From Chitinophagaceae bacterium (lineage in GTDB: Bacteria > Bacteroidota > Bacteroidia > Chitinophagales > Chitinophagaceae): a DNA stretch of 64,000 bases. Shown one piece after another: positions 1 to 8,139 of the stretch. Positions within the stretch are counted from its first letter, which is position 1. The number at the start of each line of letters is the position of its first letter. Location: positions 44,962 to 108,961 of the forward strand of contig CANGYR010000010.1 of NCBI GenBank assembly GCA_947458275.1, written 5' to 3'. A model generated the notes under the pieces. It did not search any database. It was given only the letters and a program-made list of their open reading frames with translations, and was not told the DNA's origin. The position numbers were made by a program, and so were the translations under genes.

Positions 1-1527
1 TGCCTCCCATTCTGAGTCACTTGGTATATGCCAACCCTCAGGAGCTAAGCCTCTCGGATCAGATATTGCATGCCAGTTGTATAACTTTCCATAAACAGTA
101 CCCTTAGCAGGGTCATTATTATAATAACACCAGGCCCCAACTTGAGTATTTTGCCATTCAGCAGGATTGGTTACTTGAGGTATTGCGTCTCCATTTCGAT
201 AGGTAGTGACATCCAGGTTCTTTGTCATCCAGGACTGAGTACAAGTCTTAGGACAAGCTTTAACCGCGTTTCCGGTAAGGGTCAAGCAGGTGTCAAAAGC
301 TGCAGGAACGTTTGTCCAGTTTTTTAAAAAAAGATAATCGTTTTGAATTTTTCCAATTGTGCCAACAACATTTACGAATTTGAGTAATGGTTTTAGTTTT
401 TCCAAAAACCCTCCTTGCAGGTCGGAAACACCCAAACACTCAGAGGATGTTTTTATTAAATCAATTGTTGATAAAATAATTTGCAATGCAAATGATGAGA
501 TAGTTTCCATTGAACCATTGGTTATACTCAATAAAGAGGTGTATGAGGTTGTCTGATCGGCAACAAACGCTCTGGTAGACTTTAAACATTCATTTTTCAG
601 ATGTATATAAGGAATCATCTTAGTCAATAATCCAAGATTCTCTATTACTACATTTGTCAAATTTAATTTGAATGCTTCCTTGGCCTCGTCGTCATTTATT
701 CCCTCAAAAGGTTTGCCGGTTCTTACCCTAAACTCATACTGACCATCTTCTGACATGGTATAACTTTTTTCAATAGGGTTCATTGCCGGATCGAAATATG
801 CGTTAACCAACTCGGGCACTGAACTGGCATACCAAGTCAGCTTATCTAATGAAAAGCCGCCAACTTTTTTTCCGTCTTTATAAACACCTATATATTGTGC
901 TATAGCCCAACCGGGATTCTGAAAATTAATCGTTTTGCCAGCGGTCATAATATCTACATTATAAGGCCTTGCTAATGGCCTCGCTGCAACAGCATCAAAA
1001 AATGTGGCAATAGAATTTATAAAATCGGCATTGGTTTCGTCAAACAATGGCTTGTTTTGATTGAAACCTTCCTCAAATTTTGCAACAAGCGCCGGAAATT
1101 CAGCACTATTCTCGATTTTATTGATTAAATCAATTTTACCTTGCTTGGACAAACTTCCCACAATAGGAAGTTTCATAATTATTGCAAGAACAGTACTACG
1201 TGAATTGATTGTATAGTCTGTTTGACCATCGTACATTAATCCCAATAATCTATCCTTACCCGTTTGATCTGAAACAAATGCAATCTCAAAATCCTTAATG
1301 ACTTTATCAAGTGCATAGGAATTTTCCGGGGTAAGTGAAGATGCTGAAAATCCTGTATTAACTGTCCATCCCGCAACAGATTGTTGCGAACCCGCCGGTA
1401 GTTGAACACTGCCTACAACTTTTTCAAAAGTAAAATTTGTGCCGGGCTGAGTTGGCTCTACATTTGATTTTTTACATGAGCTCATTAAAAAAACAAAGCC
1501 CACAAACATCAGCAGAATTTTTTTCAT
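1..1527 (-). CDS. FISUMP-domain lipoprotein, cut by the left window edge
   Basis: The reading frame opens at an ATG ending at 1527 and stays open to position 1, so about 509 codons are present and the C-terminus is missing. The N-terminus is a type II signal peptide with lipobox-like LMSSC followed by KK, so the product is probably an outer-membrane or periplasmic lipoprotein. Residues ~30-420 are a region I do not recognise. From about residue 427 the sequence (WMTKNLDVTTYRNGD, then GAWCYYNNDP, YGKLYNW and GLAPEGWHIPSDSEW) matches the FISUMP (Fibrobacter succinogenes major paralogous) domain, common in Bacteroidota and Fibrobacter surface proteins and of unknown function. It is a single gene with a 122-bp spacer to the next minus-strand gene. 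Confidence 0.85.
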   Translation of the reverse strand, partial: MKKILLMFVGFVFLMSSCKKSNVEPTQPGTNFTFEKVVGSVQLPAGSQQSVAGWTVNTGFSASSLTPENSYALDKVIKDFEIAFVSDQTGKDRLLGLMYDGQTDYTINSRSTVLAIIMKLPIVGSLSKQGKIDLINKIENSAEFPALVAKFEEGFNQNKPLFDETNADFINSIATFFDAVAARPLARPYNVDIMTAGKTINFQNPGWAIAQYIGVYKDGKKVGGFSLDKLTWYASSVPELVNAYFDPAMNPIEKSYTMSEDGQYEFRVRTGKPFEGINDDEAKEAFKLNLTNVVIENLGLLTKMIPYIHLKNECLKSTRAFVADQTTSYTSLLSITNGSMETISSFALQIILSTIDLIKTSSECLGVSDLQGGFLEKLKPLLKFVNVVGTIGKIQNDYLFLKNWTNVPAAFDTCLTLTGNAVKACPKTCTQSWMTKNLDVTTYRNGDAIPQVTNPAEWQNTQVGAWCYYNNDPAKGTVYGKLYNWHAISDPRGLAPEGWHIPSDSEWEA

Positions 1528-1649
1528 GTTATTAATTTGTAATTGTAATATACAGGTTAAAATCAATCACAACATATATGTTTTACCATCATTAGATTAT
1601 GAATCGTGTTGTTAATGAGAAAATCTGATGCCCCGCAGTTATTACGAAA

Positions 1650-2165
1650 TCACAACACTTCCCATTCCTTCACAAATTGCACTCCAGCTGGATCTCCTTC
1701 TCCCGGAAATGCCGGATGAAATAATTTGTCTTCACCTTCTACCCAGGGACCTGTTTTATTTTCAAAGACAATAAAATAATCTGAAGTACATACTACAGTA
1801 TGCCATACCCCGGCGGGAATCCAAACCATGGTTTTTTCTTCAGCGTTGAGCTCGATGACTCTTTCCACTTTGCCTTCAGGAGAGAACAAAATGATTTTTC
1901 CTGTTCCTTCGATGGCTATGAATGATTCTCCTTTTTTTATTATTTCATTATTATGTTTTTCTATCCAATGAACGTGCGGTGCGGCGTAGGTGCCTTTTGA
2001 AAATACGTTGATCATGCTGTGCAACTCTTCAGCATGAGAAGAATGCAACATTTGCAGTGTACGCCTGCGTACATTATTAATTGCTTCGGCTTTGAGCTTT
2101 ATAAGTTCAGATTTGTTTCTTACTACTACGGCTTCGGGGCCGGGTTTTTGTTTATGATTTGACAT
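1650..2165 (-). CDS. WbuC-type cupin-fold metalloprotein
   Basis: 171 aa. The sequence has a cupin core: GTYAAPHVHWIEKHNNEII gives the His-rich motif 1, then ESFIAIEGTGKIILF, and IPAGVWHTVV gives motif 2. This layout resembles the WbuC family, small cupins often linked to polysaccharide loci; the substrate is unknown. The in-frame ATG at 2216 is rejected as the start because it lies inside a hairpin that looks like the sodA terminator. The ATG ending at 2165 gives the sequence MSNHKQKPG and is preferred. No sugar-biosynthesis genes are adjacent, so a polysaccharide role is not supported locally. Confidence 0.72.
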   Translation of the reverse strand: MSNHKQKPGPEAVVVRNKSELIKLKAEAINNVRRRTLQMLHSSHAEELHSMINVFSKGTYAAPHVHWIEKHNNEIIKKGESFIAIEGTGKIILFSPEGKVERVIELNAEEKTMVWIPAGVWHTVVCTSDYFIVFENKTGPWVEGEDKLFHPAFPGEGDPAGVQFVKEWEVL

Positions 2166-2196
2166 GGAATAAAAATAGGCATAAACTCGCAAAAAA

Positions 2197-2223
2197 ATAG
2201 CCCACGGATTATCCATGGGCTAT
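2197..2223 (-). terminator. Rho-independent terminator downstream of sodA
   Basis: ATAGCCCA (2197-2204) pairs with TGGGCTAT (2216-2223). The stem continues, after one mismatch, with GGAT/ATCC. Read on the minus strand the hairpin is followed by a run of seven Ts (2191-2197), directly after the sodA stop region and before the cupin gene. Confidence 0.7.
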
Positions 2224-2225
2224 CT

Positions 2226-2275
2226 CATTAAATTCTTCACATTTTCAAATTTCCACATCTCCAAATTCCCTCATC
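2226..2275. repeat. GATGTGGA-type low-complexity repeat, left of sodA
   Basis: This tract contains the complement of AATTTGGAGATGTGGA. The same 16-mer appears at 2943-2958 in the opposite orientation, so the two copies flank sodA as an inverted pair. Related tracts occur at 34476-34530 and 56056-56125. Confidence 0.6.
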
Positions 2276-2280
2276 GTACT

Positions 2281-2886
2281 CTATTTCGCAACACTATAAC
2301 GCTCTGCAATTTTATTCCAGTTGATTACATTCCAAAAGGAAGTAAGATAATCAGCACGGCGGTTTTGATATTTCAGATAGTAAGCATGCTCCCATACATC
2401 TACACCAAGAACAGGTGTTCCTTTTACATCAGCCACATCCATCAATGGATTGTCCTGGTTAGGAGTAGAGCTGATTTCAAGTTTGCCGTCTTTTACCAGC
2501 AACCAGGCCCATCCGCTTCCGAAGCGAGTCATACCAGCCTGACTGAATTTTTCTTTGAACGCATCAAAAGATCCGAACGCTGCATGGATAGCATCTGCCA
2601 AATCTCCTGTGGGGGCACCGCCTGCATTGGGTGCCATACTTTCCCAGAAGAAGGTATGGTTCCAGTGACCGCCACCATTGTTTCTAACGGCAACGCTTAT
2701 ACTACCTGCATGTTTTACTAAATCTTCCAGCGATTTGTTTTCGTGCTCTGTACCGGCAATGGCTTTATTCAGATTGTCAACGTATGCCTGGTGGTGTTTG
2801 CCATGATGTATCTGCATGGTCTGCGTATCGATATGTGGCTCAAGCGCTTCGTGCGCATAAGGTAAAGGTGCTAATGTAAATGACAT
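2281..2886 (-). CDS. sodA: Superoxide dismutase (Mn/Fe family)
   Basis: 201 aa, the usual length for the family. It converts superoxide to oxygen and hydrogen peroxide in the cytoplasm. The metal ligands are visible: H27 (in [11 protein letters not shown]), H77 (in NHTFFW), and D163 and H167 (in DVWEHAYY). GSGWAWLL and NQDNPL suggest manganese or cambialistic use rather than strict iron use, which is an inference. A 34-codon upstream extension is rejected: it is low-complexity repeat, and the ATG at 2886 gives the canonical [16 protein letters not shown] start. A -7-like box (TAAATTTG, minus strand, 2904-2911) sits just upstream and a terminator follows at 2197-2223, so it is probably monocistronic. 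Confidence 0.95.
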   Translation of the reverse strand: MSFTLAPLPYAHEALEPHIDTQTMQIHHGKHHQAYVDNLNKAIAGTEHENKSLEDLVKHAGSISVAVRNNGGGHWNHTFFWESMAPNAGGAPTGDLADAIHAAFGSFDAFKEKFSQAGMTRFGSGWAWLLVKDGKLEISSTPNQDNPLMDVADVKGTPVLGVDVWEHAYYLKYQNRRADYLTSFWNVINWNKIAERYSVAK

Positions 2887-2903
2887 AGTTAATTGTTTTT
2901 TTG

Positions 2904-2911
2904 CAAATTTA
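2904..2911 (-). promoter_or_regulatory. Candidate -7 box of the sodA promoter
   Basis: TAAATTTG on the minus strand matches the Bacteroidota -7 consensus TAnnTTTG exactly, 17 nt before the sodA ATG. No convincing -33 TTG was seen at the expected distance. Confidence 0.45.
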
Positions 2912-2935
2912 GGGCAAAGGGAGGAAATTGGTGAA

Positions 2936-3041
2936 TTAGGAAATTTGGAGATGTGGAGATTTTTAGGGGTTCTTTTTACAATCTTCAACCACCTTCAACC
3001 ACCTTCAACCATCTTCAACCACATTCAACCATCTTCAACGG
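2936..3041. repeat. Composite repeat: GATGTGGA tract plus CTTCAACC tandem array
   Basis: 2936-2966 carries AATTTGGAGATGTGGAGA, the inverted partner of 2226-2275. 2981-3041 holds six to seven tandem units of about 9-10 nt built on CTTCAAC. On the minus strand these read GTTGAAG and begin a few bases behind the stop codon of the deaminase gene. Equivalent arrays occur behind gmk and polA. Confidence 0.75.
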
Positions 3042-3045
3042 ATCT

Positions 3046-3510
3046 CTACCTCCTCAATTTCACAAAAAACGTTTTCATCAGCTGACTGCATTCTTCTTCC
3101 AGAACACCTCCGATGATCTCGGTTTTAGGATGGAAAGGGTTATTGGTTCCGGTGCTTTTTCGGTAGGAGTTTTTATCATCGTAGGCGCCAAAAACAATGC
3201 GTCCGATTTTACTCCAGTACAATGCCCCGCTGCACATCAGACAGGGCTCCAAAGTCACATAGAGCGTGGCTTCCGGAAGATATTTGCTGCCCAGAAACTG
3301 AAATGCCGTAGTCAGTGCCATGATTTCCGCATGTGCGGTGCAATCATTCAGCAGCTCCACTTGATTGTGTGCCTTTGCAATGATTTTATCCTGCATCACC
3401 ACAATAGCACCCACTGGAACTTCTTCCTTGTCAAAGGCTTTTTGCGCTTCGGTGAGTGCCATTTGCATATATTCTATATCGCTCTTCAATTGTTTGCTAA
3501 CTTTATTCAA
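3046..3510 (-). CDS. tadA: tRNA-specific adenosine deaminase / nucleoside deaminase
   Basis: 154 aa, typical for the CDA/TadA fold. The zinc site and proton shuttle are intact: H60 and E62 in TAHAEIMAL, C90 and C93 in EPCLMCSGAL. EVPVGAIVV is the usual N-terminal strand. TadA makes inosine at the wobble position of tRNA-Arg. The close homologue guanine deaminase cannot be fully excluded, but the N-terminal MxxALxEAxKAF pattern favours TadA. The gene is divergent from the aldehyde dehydrogenase gene, with only 10 bp between start codons, so their promoters must overlap the neighbouring coding regions. A GTTGAAG array follows its stop codon. Confidence 0.85.
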   Translation of the reverse strand: MNKVSKQLKSDIEYMQMALTEAQKAFDKEEVPVGAIVVMQDKIIAKAHNQVELLNDCTAHAEIMALTTAFQFLGSKYLPEATLYVTLEPCLMCSGALYWSKIGRIVFGAYDDKNSYRKSTGTNNPFHPKTEIIGGVLEEECSQLMKTFFVKLRR

Positions 3511-3520
3511 AATTACACCA

Positions 3521-4888
3521 ATGAGTTCTGTTAATGAATTAAATCTGTTGAGAGATTATTACAATACTGGCGCCACGAGATCGTATGAATTTAGAAGAAC
3601 AATATTGCAACAACTTAAATCTGTTATTCTTTCTCATGAAGAACAGATTTATGAAGCGTTGAAAAAAGATTTGAATAAATCCAAAGAGGAGTCATGGGCT
3701 TCTGAAATAGGAATGGTCATAACCGAGATTGACTATACATTGAATCATTTAAAAAAATGGATGCAGCCTCAGAAAGTAAAGACCAATCTGGTAAATTTTC
3801 CTTCTTCCAGCCGAATGATTCCCGAGCCGATGGGAGTGGTGCTGATTATAAGTCCCTGGAATTATCCTTTGATGTTGCTGTTAAAACCACTGGTGGGCGC
3901 CATTGCGGCAGGAAATTGCGCAGTATTGAAATCATCTGAACATGCACCGGCAACCACTCAGCTCTTGAAAAAAATGATGGATGCATTTGACAAAAAATTT
4001 ATTTTATTTACCGAAGGCGATGGAGCGCAAATCGTTCCCGAGCTGATGAACAATTTTGTTTTTGATTATGTGTTTTTTACCGGTGGCCCCGCAGTGGGTA
4101 AAGCTGTCTATCAACTGGCAGCAAAGAACCTGGTGCCGGTAACGCTGGAGCTCGGAGGAAAAAGTCCCTGTGTTGTGATGTCTGATGCAGATATTAAGGT
4201 AGCCGCTCGCAGAATCGTTCTTGCGAAGTTTATGAATGCCGGTCAGATTTGTATTGCACCCGATTATATTTTAGTACATCATTCAGTTAAAGTAAAACTG
4301 ATAACTGCACTGAAAGAAACAATCCATCAGTTTTATACAGATCGTTCTGAGGATGCATATGAATATGGAAGAATTATCAATGCAAGACAATTCGACCGAA
4401 TCGTTCAATATCTTGCTGACGGGAAAATAATACATGGCGGCAAACACGACAGGGAGAAACTGTTTATCGAACCTACATTATTGGATGAAGTGCATGCAGA
4501 AAGCAGACTGATGAAAGAAGAAATTTTTGGTCCCCTGTTGCCGGTCATTGGTTTTGAAAAGGAAGAAGAAGCGCTTAAAATAATCTCTCAAAACCCGAAC
4601 CCTTTGGCATTTTACTTGTTTACTAATAATGAACAATCGGAGTCTTATTGGATGGAGAAAGTATCATTTGGCGGGGGCTGTATCAATAATGCAGTATGGC
4701 ACATCACTAATCAGCATCTTTCGTTTGGAGGAAGGGGACAAAGCGGTTTCGGGCGCTATCAGGGGAAACAAAGTTTTGACACATTCAGTCACCATAAGTC
4801 AGTTTTGAAAACGCCCAATTGGTTCGATCCTTCATTCAAATATCCTCCGTTCAAAGGTAAACTGAAGTTTTTGAAGAAGTTTATTTAA
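3521..4888 (+). CDS. NAD(P)-dependent aldehyde dehydrogenase
   Basis: 455 aa. An open frame extends upstream to 3365 but overlaps the divergent deaminase gene. The ATG at 3521 gives MSSVNELNLLRDYYNTGATR, the usual short N-terminus of class-3-type ALDHs. The catalytic pair is E210 (LELGGKSPC) and C244 (NAGQICIAPD). The nucleotide-binding FFTGGPAVGK has a second Gly where FTGS is usual. The C-terminus (GGRGQSGFGRYQGKQSFDTFSHHKSVL) matches the ALDH3 group, which oxidises medium and long aliphatic or aromatic aldehydes, often from lipid peroxidation. The glutathione peroxidase gene follows after 7 nt, which suggests a shared detoxification transcript. Confidence 0.92.
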   Translation: MSSVNELNLLRDYYNTGATRSYEFRRTILQQLKSVILSHEEQIYEALKKDLNKSKEESWASEIGMVITEIDYTLNHLKKWMQPQKVKTNLVNFPSSSRMIPEPMGVVLIISPWNYPLMLLLKPLVGAIAAGNCAVLKSSEHAPATTQLLKKMMDAFDKKFILFTEGDGAQIVPELMNNFVFDYVFFTGGPAVGKAVYQLAAKNLVPVTLELGGKSPCVVMSDADIKVAARRIVLAKFMNAGQICIAPDYILVHHSVKVKLITALKETIHQFYTDRSEDAYEYGRIINARQFDRIVQYLADGKIIHGGKHDREKLFIEPTLLDEVHAESRLMKEEIFGPLLPVIGFEKEEEALKIISQNPNPLAFYLFTNNEQSESYWMEKVSFGGGCINNAVWHITNQHLSFGGRGQSGFGRYQGKQSFDTFSHHKSVLKTPNWFDPSFKYPPFKGKLKFLKKFI

Positions 4889-4895
4889 TAATGAG

Positions 4896-5579
4896 ATGAA
4901 TAATACAAAGTCATCCGAAAGAAATAAAAAAATAATGAAGGGAATTATAATTACATTGGTTGTTATGGCTGCTACGGCTGTTTATGTGTTGGTCTCCAAC
5001 AGACATTCCAAAAACATGACGGTGAAGCAAAAAATCCTCAGGGCTTTTTATCCCTTGGTTATGACTGCAGGAAAATCTTCTTCGGGAATTTTGACAAACA
5101 AAGAAAAAATTAAAGCCCCCGTTTCTATTTATTCCTTGAAGATTGAATTGATTGAAGGAGATACATTCTCTCTGGAATCCGCGAGAGGGAAAAAATTATT
5201 GATAGTGAATACCGCCTCCGACTGCGGATATACTGCGCAGTATGAATCGCTTCAAAAACTGTATCATCTGAAAAAAGACAGCTTACTGATTATTGGATTT
5301 CCGTCCAATGATTTCAAAAATCAGGAAAAGGGAAGCAATGAGCAGATTGCTGAATTTTGTAAAAAGAACTATGGCGTGAGTTTTCCGATAGCAAAGAAAG
5401 GAGTGGTGTCAAAAATCAACGGGCAGGAGGAAATTTATAAATGGCTCACTGATAAAAATTCAAATGGCTGGAATGAAAAATCGCCTGACTGGAATTTTTC
5501 CAAATACCTGATTGATGAAGAAGGCAACTTAATACAATACTTCCCACCTGCCGTGAATCCATTAGAGATAGAATGGTGA
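4896..5579 (+). CDS. Glutathione peroxidase-family protein with N-terminal membrane anchor
   Basis: 227 aa, longer than the usual ~160 because of an N-terminal segment. Residues 15-33 form one hydrophobic helix, so the enzyme is probably anchored with the catalytic domain facing the periplasm. The peroxidatic Cys is C110 (NTASDCGYT), the Gln is in KNQEKGSN and the Trp in DWNFSKYLI; it is a Cys rather than a selenocysteine enzyme. Most bacterial members use thioredoxin as reductant. Two start codons are possible (4896 and 4935); either keeps the helix. It is probably co-transcribed with the aldehyde dehydrogenase 7 nt upstream. Confidence 0.85.
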   Translation: MNNTKSSERNKKIMKGIIITLVVMAATAVYVLVSNRHSKNMTVKQKILRAFYPLVMTAGKSSSGILTNKEKIKAPVSIYSLKIELIEGDTFSLESARGKKLLIVNTASDCGYTAQYESLQKLYHLKKDSLLIIGFPSNDFKNQEKGSNEQIAEFCKKNYGVSFPIAKKGVVSKINGQEEIYKWLTDKNSNGWNEKSPDWNFSKYLIDEEGNLIQYFPPAVNPLEIEW

Positions 5580-5609
5580 AATTAATGTATGAGTTTTAAA
5601 AAGTTATTG

Positions 5610-5650
5610 AACTCCCCTAAACCATCTAAACTCCTAAACTACTAAACGCT
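5610..5650. repeat. CTAAAC low-complexity tract
   Basis: A short run of CCTAAACC/CCTAAACTA-like units lies between the convergent glutathione peroxidase and dihydrouridine synthase genes. It is similar in style to the AACCCCAAA tracts elsewhere in the window. Confidence 0.4.
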
Positions 5651-5678
5651 AATGCTGTTTTGAGTTAAGAGAAAAAAA

Positions 5679-6716
5679 CTACAATGGGCATTTCTCATGA
5701 TAATTCACGATCTCGATTGGAATGTGCGGAAACTGATAATCTTTGTAGTGCTCGCTGATCTGATCAAGCACTTCGTTTATGCCTTCGGGTGAGGTTAAGG
5801 TAACAAGTTTATATCTGAATTCTTTTATGCCGGGTAAACCCTTGAGATAATTGGTATAATGTCTGCGCATTTCATTGATTCCTACAATCGGGCCTTTCCA
5901 CTCAACAGATTTGTGTAAATGTTTTTTGCAGACTGCTATACGTTCTTCCAATGTAGGGGCGGGGAGTATAGTCTTGTCTTTCAGATATGCTTTTATTTCT
6001 CTGAAAATCCAGGGATAGCCGATTGCAGCGCGACCAATCATAATCCCGTCTATGCCATAACGATTTTTATACTCCAATGCTTTTTGAGGACTGTCAATAT
6101 CTCCATTGCCGAAGATGGGCATTTGAATGCGCGGATTGTTTTTTACTTTTCCAATCAGCGTCCAATCGGCCTCGCCTTTATACAACTGACATCTGGTTCT
6201 GCCGTGAATGGATAGCGCCTTGACGCCCACATCCTGTAATCTTTCTGCAACCTCTTCAATATTTTTTGTCTGATCATCCCAGCCAAGTCTGGTTTTAACT
6301 GTCACCGGGAGATTAGTACTTTTTACAACGGATTCAGTCAGACGAATCATCAAGTCTATATCTTTCAACACACCCGCGCCCGCACCTTTGCTCACTACTT
6401 TTTTAACCGGGCAACCGAAATTGATGTCTACCAGATCCGGGTTGACTGTTTCGCAGATTCTGGCACTCATAGCCATTGCCTCTTCATCGCCACCAAATAT
6501 CTGAATACCAAATGGTCTTTCTTCCTCGCTGAAATCCAGTTTTTGTTTGCTTTTGATGGCATCTCTGATCAGCCCTTCGCTGCTGATGAATTCGCTGAAC
6601 ATCAAATCGGCACCATTGTCTTTACATACGGCACGGAAAGGCGGATCGCTCACATCTTCCATGGGTGCAAGGAGTAAAGGGAACTCTGGCAAATTGATAT
6701 TACCGATTTGAGGCAT
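5679..6716 (-). CDS. dusB: tRNA-dihydrouridine synthase
   Basis: 345 aa; FMN-dependent reduction of uridines in the tRNA D-arm. The N-terminal FMN motif LLLAPMEDVSDPPFR replaces the usual LAPMAGVT. The catalytic cysteine is C102 (NFGCPVKKV). GAGAGVL, VTVKTRLGW, IHGRTRCQLY and GIDGIMIGRAAIGYPW follow in family order. The start at 6716 is chosen over the longer frame because residues before it have no homology pattern and overlap the divergent gene. The DusB subgroup is likely from the length and motifs but not proven. Confidence 0.9.
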   Translation of the reverse strand: MPQIGNINLPEFPLLLAPMEDVSDPPFRAVCKDNGADLMFSEFISSEGLIRDAIKSKQKLDFSEEERPFGIQIFGGDEEAMAMSARICETVNPDLVDINFGCPVKKVVSKGAGAGVLKDIDLMIRLTESVVKSTNLPVTVKTRLGWDDQTKNIEEVAERLQDVGVKALSIHGRTRCQLYKGEADWTLIGKVKNNPRIQMPIFGNGDIDSPQKALEYKNRYGIDGIMIGRAAIGYPWIFREIKAYLKDKTILPAPTLEERIAVCKKHLHKSVEWKGPIVGINEMRRHYTNYLKGLPGIKEFRYKLVTLTSPEGINEVLDQISEHYKDYQFPHIPIEIVNYHEKCPL

Positions 6717-6761
6717 AGGTTTTTGTATATTGCAAACAAAATTACAATTAATAAATCTCGT

Positions 6762-7745
6762 ATGCAATACAAAAGCAATAAAGGATACACCGGCTTCGGA
6801 CAATTGGGTATGATTTTTTTGTTTGTCGGTATCGGATTGATCTTGTTGAGTGTAGTTCAGATTGTCATAGGCTTTCAATTTCTTCCTTCAGGAACTACTA
6901 TTGAAACAATGGGCGATGATCTCGTGAAAGCGCTACAAGATCCCAAAAATGTCAATCTCGCGCGCATAGTTCAAGCGCTTGGAACATTATTCATTATGTT
7001 TTTGCCGTCATTTCTTTATTCATGGAGATGTAATGGAAAAAGTCCGCTTTGGCTGGGATTCAGTAAGCATATAAACATCTTTCAGATAGCCCTTGGCTTT
7101 TTGATTATGTTCGCTGCCAATATTGCGGCAATGCCTTTGGAAGATCTTACCCGCAAGATTTTAGTGCACTTACCCTCGTTAGATAAACTGGCGCACCAGC
7201 TGGAAAACTCATACAACGAACAGATAGTGGGATTAACCAATCTAAAGAGCTGGCCGGAGTTTTTTATTGCCGTGGTTATCATGGCTTTTTTACCTGCCCT
7301 ATTTGAAGAAGTTTTTTTCAGAGGAGCTTTACAGCAAATTTTTGTCAAATGGTGGAATATGCCTTTGCTTGCCATTATCTTCACCTCTCTATTATTCAGC
7401 CTGATACATATGTCGGTCTACCTGTTTCTCAGTAGAGCGGTTTTGGGATTTGCATTGGGATGGATGTTTTATAAGACAAAAAATATTTGGGTAAATATCA
7501 TAGGACATTTTATAAACAATTTCATTGCAGTCTGTCAGATGTTCTGGCTGTCTATGCACAACAAAAAAGTGGATCCAACTTCTATGGATCCCGATGTTAG
7601 CTGGTGGGGCAGTTTAATTGCTTTGGCGGTATTGTATTTTTTCTTCCATTTCCTTAATCGTCATTCAGAAGAAAACAGGATGAAGATTTATACCAAAGAG
7701 CAGGCGCTGATGGTGAATGAACCGGAAGGGGAGCCGTTGGTGTAG
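6762..7745 (+). CDS. CPBP (CAAX-protease-like) intramembrane metalloprotease
   Basis: 327 aa with about eight hydrophobic segments. The metalloprotease motifs are present: E182-E183 and R187 in FEEVFFRGAL, H216 in FSLIHMSVY and H249 in IGHFINN. Bacterial members of this family (Rce1/CPBP) act in bacteriocin self-immunity or membrane-protein processing; the substrate here is unknown. The first ATG of the open frame (6708) overlaps the divergent dus gene. The ATG at 6762 gives the polar MQYKSNKGY followed by the first helix and is preferred. A palindromic repeat begins 3 nt after the stop. Confidence 0.85.
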   Translation: MQYKSNKGYTGFGQLGMIFLFVGIGLILLSVVQIVIGFQFLPSGTTIETMGDDLVKALQDPKNVNLARIVQALGTLFIMFLPSFLYSWRCNGKSPLWLGFSKHINIFQIALGFLIMFAANIAAMPLEDLTRKILVHLPSLDKLAHQLENSYNEQIVGLTNLKSWPEFFIAVVIMAFLPALFEEVFFRGALQQIFVKWWNMPLLAIIFTSLLFSLIHMSVYLFLSRAVLGFALGWMFYKTKNIWVNIIGHFINNFIAVCQMFWLSMHNKKVDPTSMDPDVSWWGSLIALAVLYFFFHFLNRHSEENRMKIYTKEQALMVNEPEGEPLV

Positions 7746-7748
7746 ACC

Positions 7749-7777
7749 TCCCCCAGCCCCTCCGAAGGAGGGGAGGT
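7749..7777. repeat. GC-rich palindrome behind the CPBP gene
   Basis: CCCCTCCGAAGGAGGGG forms a strong hairpin inside a longer imperfect palindrome ending in GAGGT. It may act as a bidirectional terminator. It has no T-run and resembles dispersed Bacteroidota intergenic palindromes. Confidence 0.6.
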
Positions 7778-7881
7778 AAGAAGAAATAATAAATAAGAAA
7801 GTATAAATAAGGAATAAGGAAGTGGAATGTAAAATATCGAATATCCAATGTATAATGTAAAAGTAGTACAACAGCAGAGCA

Positions 7882-8020
7882 GTCCCGTAGGAACGACAGG
7901 TCTCTAACAAAAGATATCATCCGCTTACTCGTCCCGTAGGGAAGATACGTATCTTCAATGATGAATAGCCCATGGTTAAAACCATGGGAAAAATGGATAC
8001 TCCTTGATTTTAACCATGGG
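7882..8020. repeat. Composite REP-like region upstream of the his leader
   Basis: GTCCCGTAGG occurs at 7882-7891 and again at 7931-7940, 49 bp apart. CCCATGGTT (7969-7977) pairs perfectly with AACCATGGG (7980-7988) across a 2-nt gap. A further TAACCATGGG lies at 8011-8020. No reading frame covers this stretch convincingly. With the palindrome at 7749 it fills the ~330-bp gap between the CPBP gene and the his promoter. Confidence 0.6.
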
Positions 8021-8057
8021 AATATTGCTCAAATTTTTTTATTTCCCTAAAAAACGC

Positions 8058-8065
8058 TACATTTG
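8058..8065 (+). promoter_or_regulatory. Candidate -7 box of the his operon promoter
   Basis: TACATTTG matches the Bacteroidota TAnnTTTG consensus exactly, 17 nt upstream of the leader-peptide ATG at 8083. The nearest upstream TTG (8025-8027) is about 30 nt away rather than 19-20, so the -33 element is unclear. Confidence 0.5.
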
Positions 8066-8082
8066 CATTGCAAAAATTTAAT

Positions 8083-8139
8083 ATGTCAATTAGTACTATA
8101 CATCATCACCATCATGCTTTCGCCCAGGCGAGGGGATAG
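8083..8139 (+). CDS. hisL: his operon leader peptide
   Basis: An 18-codon frame, too short for routine gene calling, reads MSISTIHHHHHAFAQARG and stops at TAG (8137-8139). Five consecutive His codons (8101-8115) lie ahead of hisG, which is the hallmark of a ribosome-mediated attenuation leader. An A/T-rich segment precedes the ATG and a -7-like box lies at 8058. Pausing at the His codons under low charged tRNA-His would leave 8125-8133 free for antiterminator pairing. The match of histidine codons to a histidine operon makes coincidence very unlikely. Confidence 0.9.
   Translation: MSISTIHHHHHAFAQARG

Noticed and set aside
2215..2721. Open frame of 168 codons on the plus strand
   Set aside because: It lies antisense to sodA, whose motifs are complete, and has no recognisable domain.
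2981..3041. Tandem CTTCAACC units as a CRISPR array
   Set aside because: The units are 9-10 nt without unique spacers, and no cas genes are present.
2953..3534. Open frame of 193 codons on the plus strand
   Set aside because: It starts in the CTTCAACC repeat and runs antisense to the deaminase gene; composition and lack of motifs indicate chance.
7654..7920. Two overlapping minus-strand frames
   Set aside because: They cross the end of the CPBP gene and the GC-rich palindrome, with no homology pattern.
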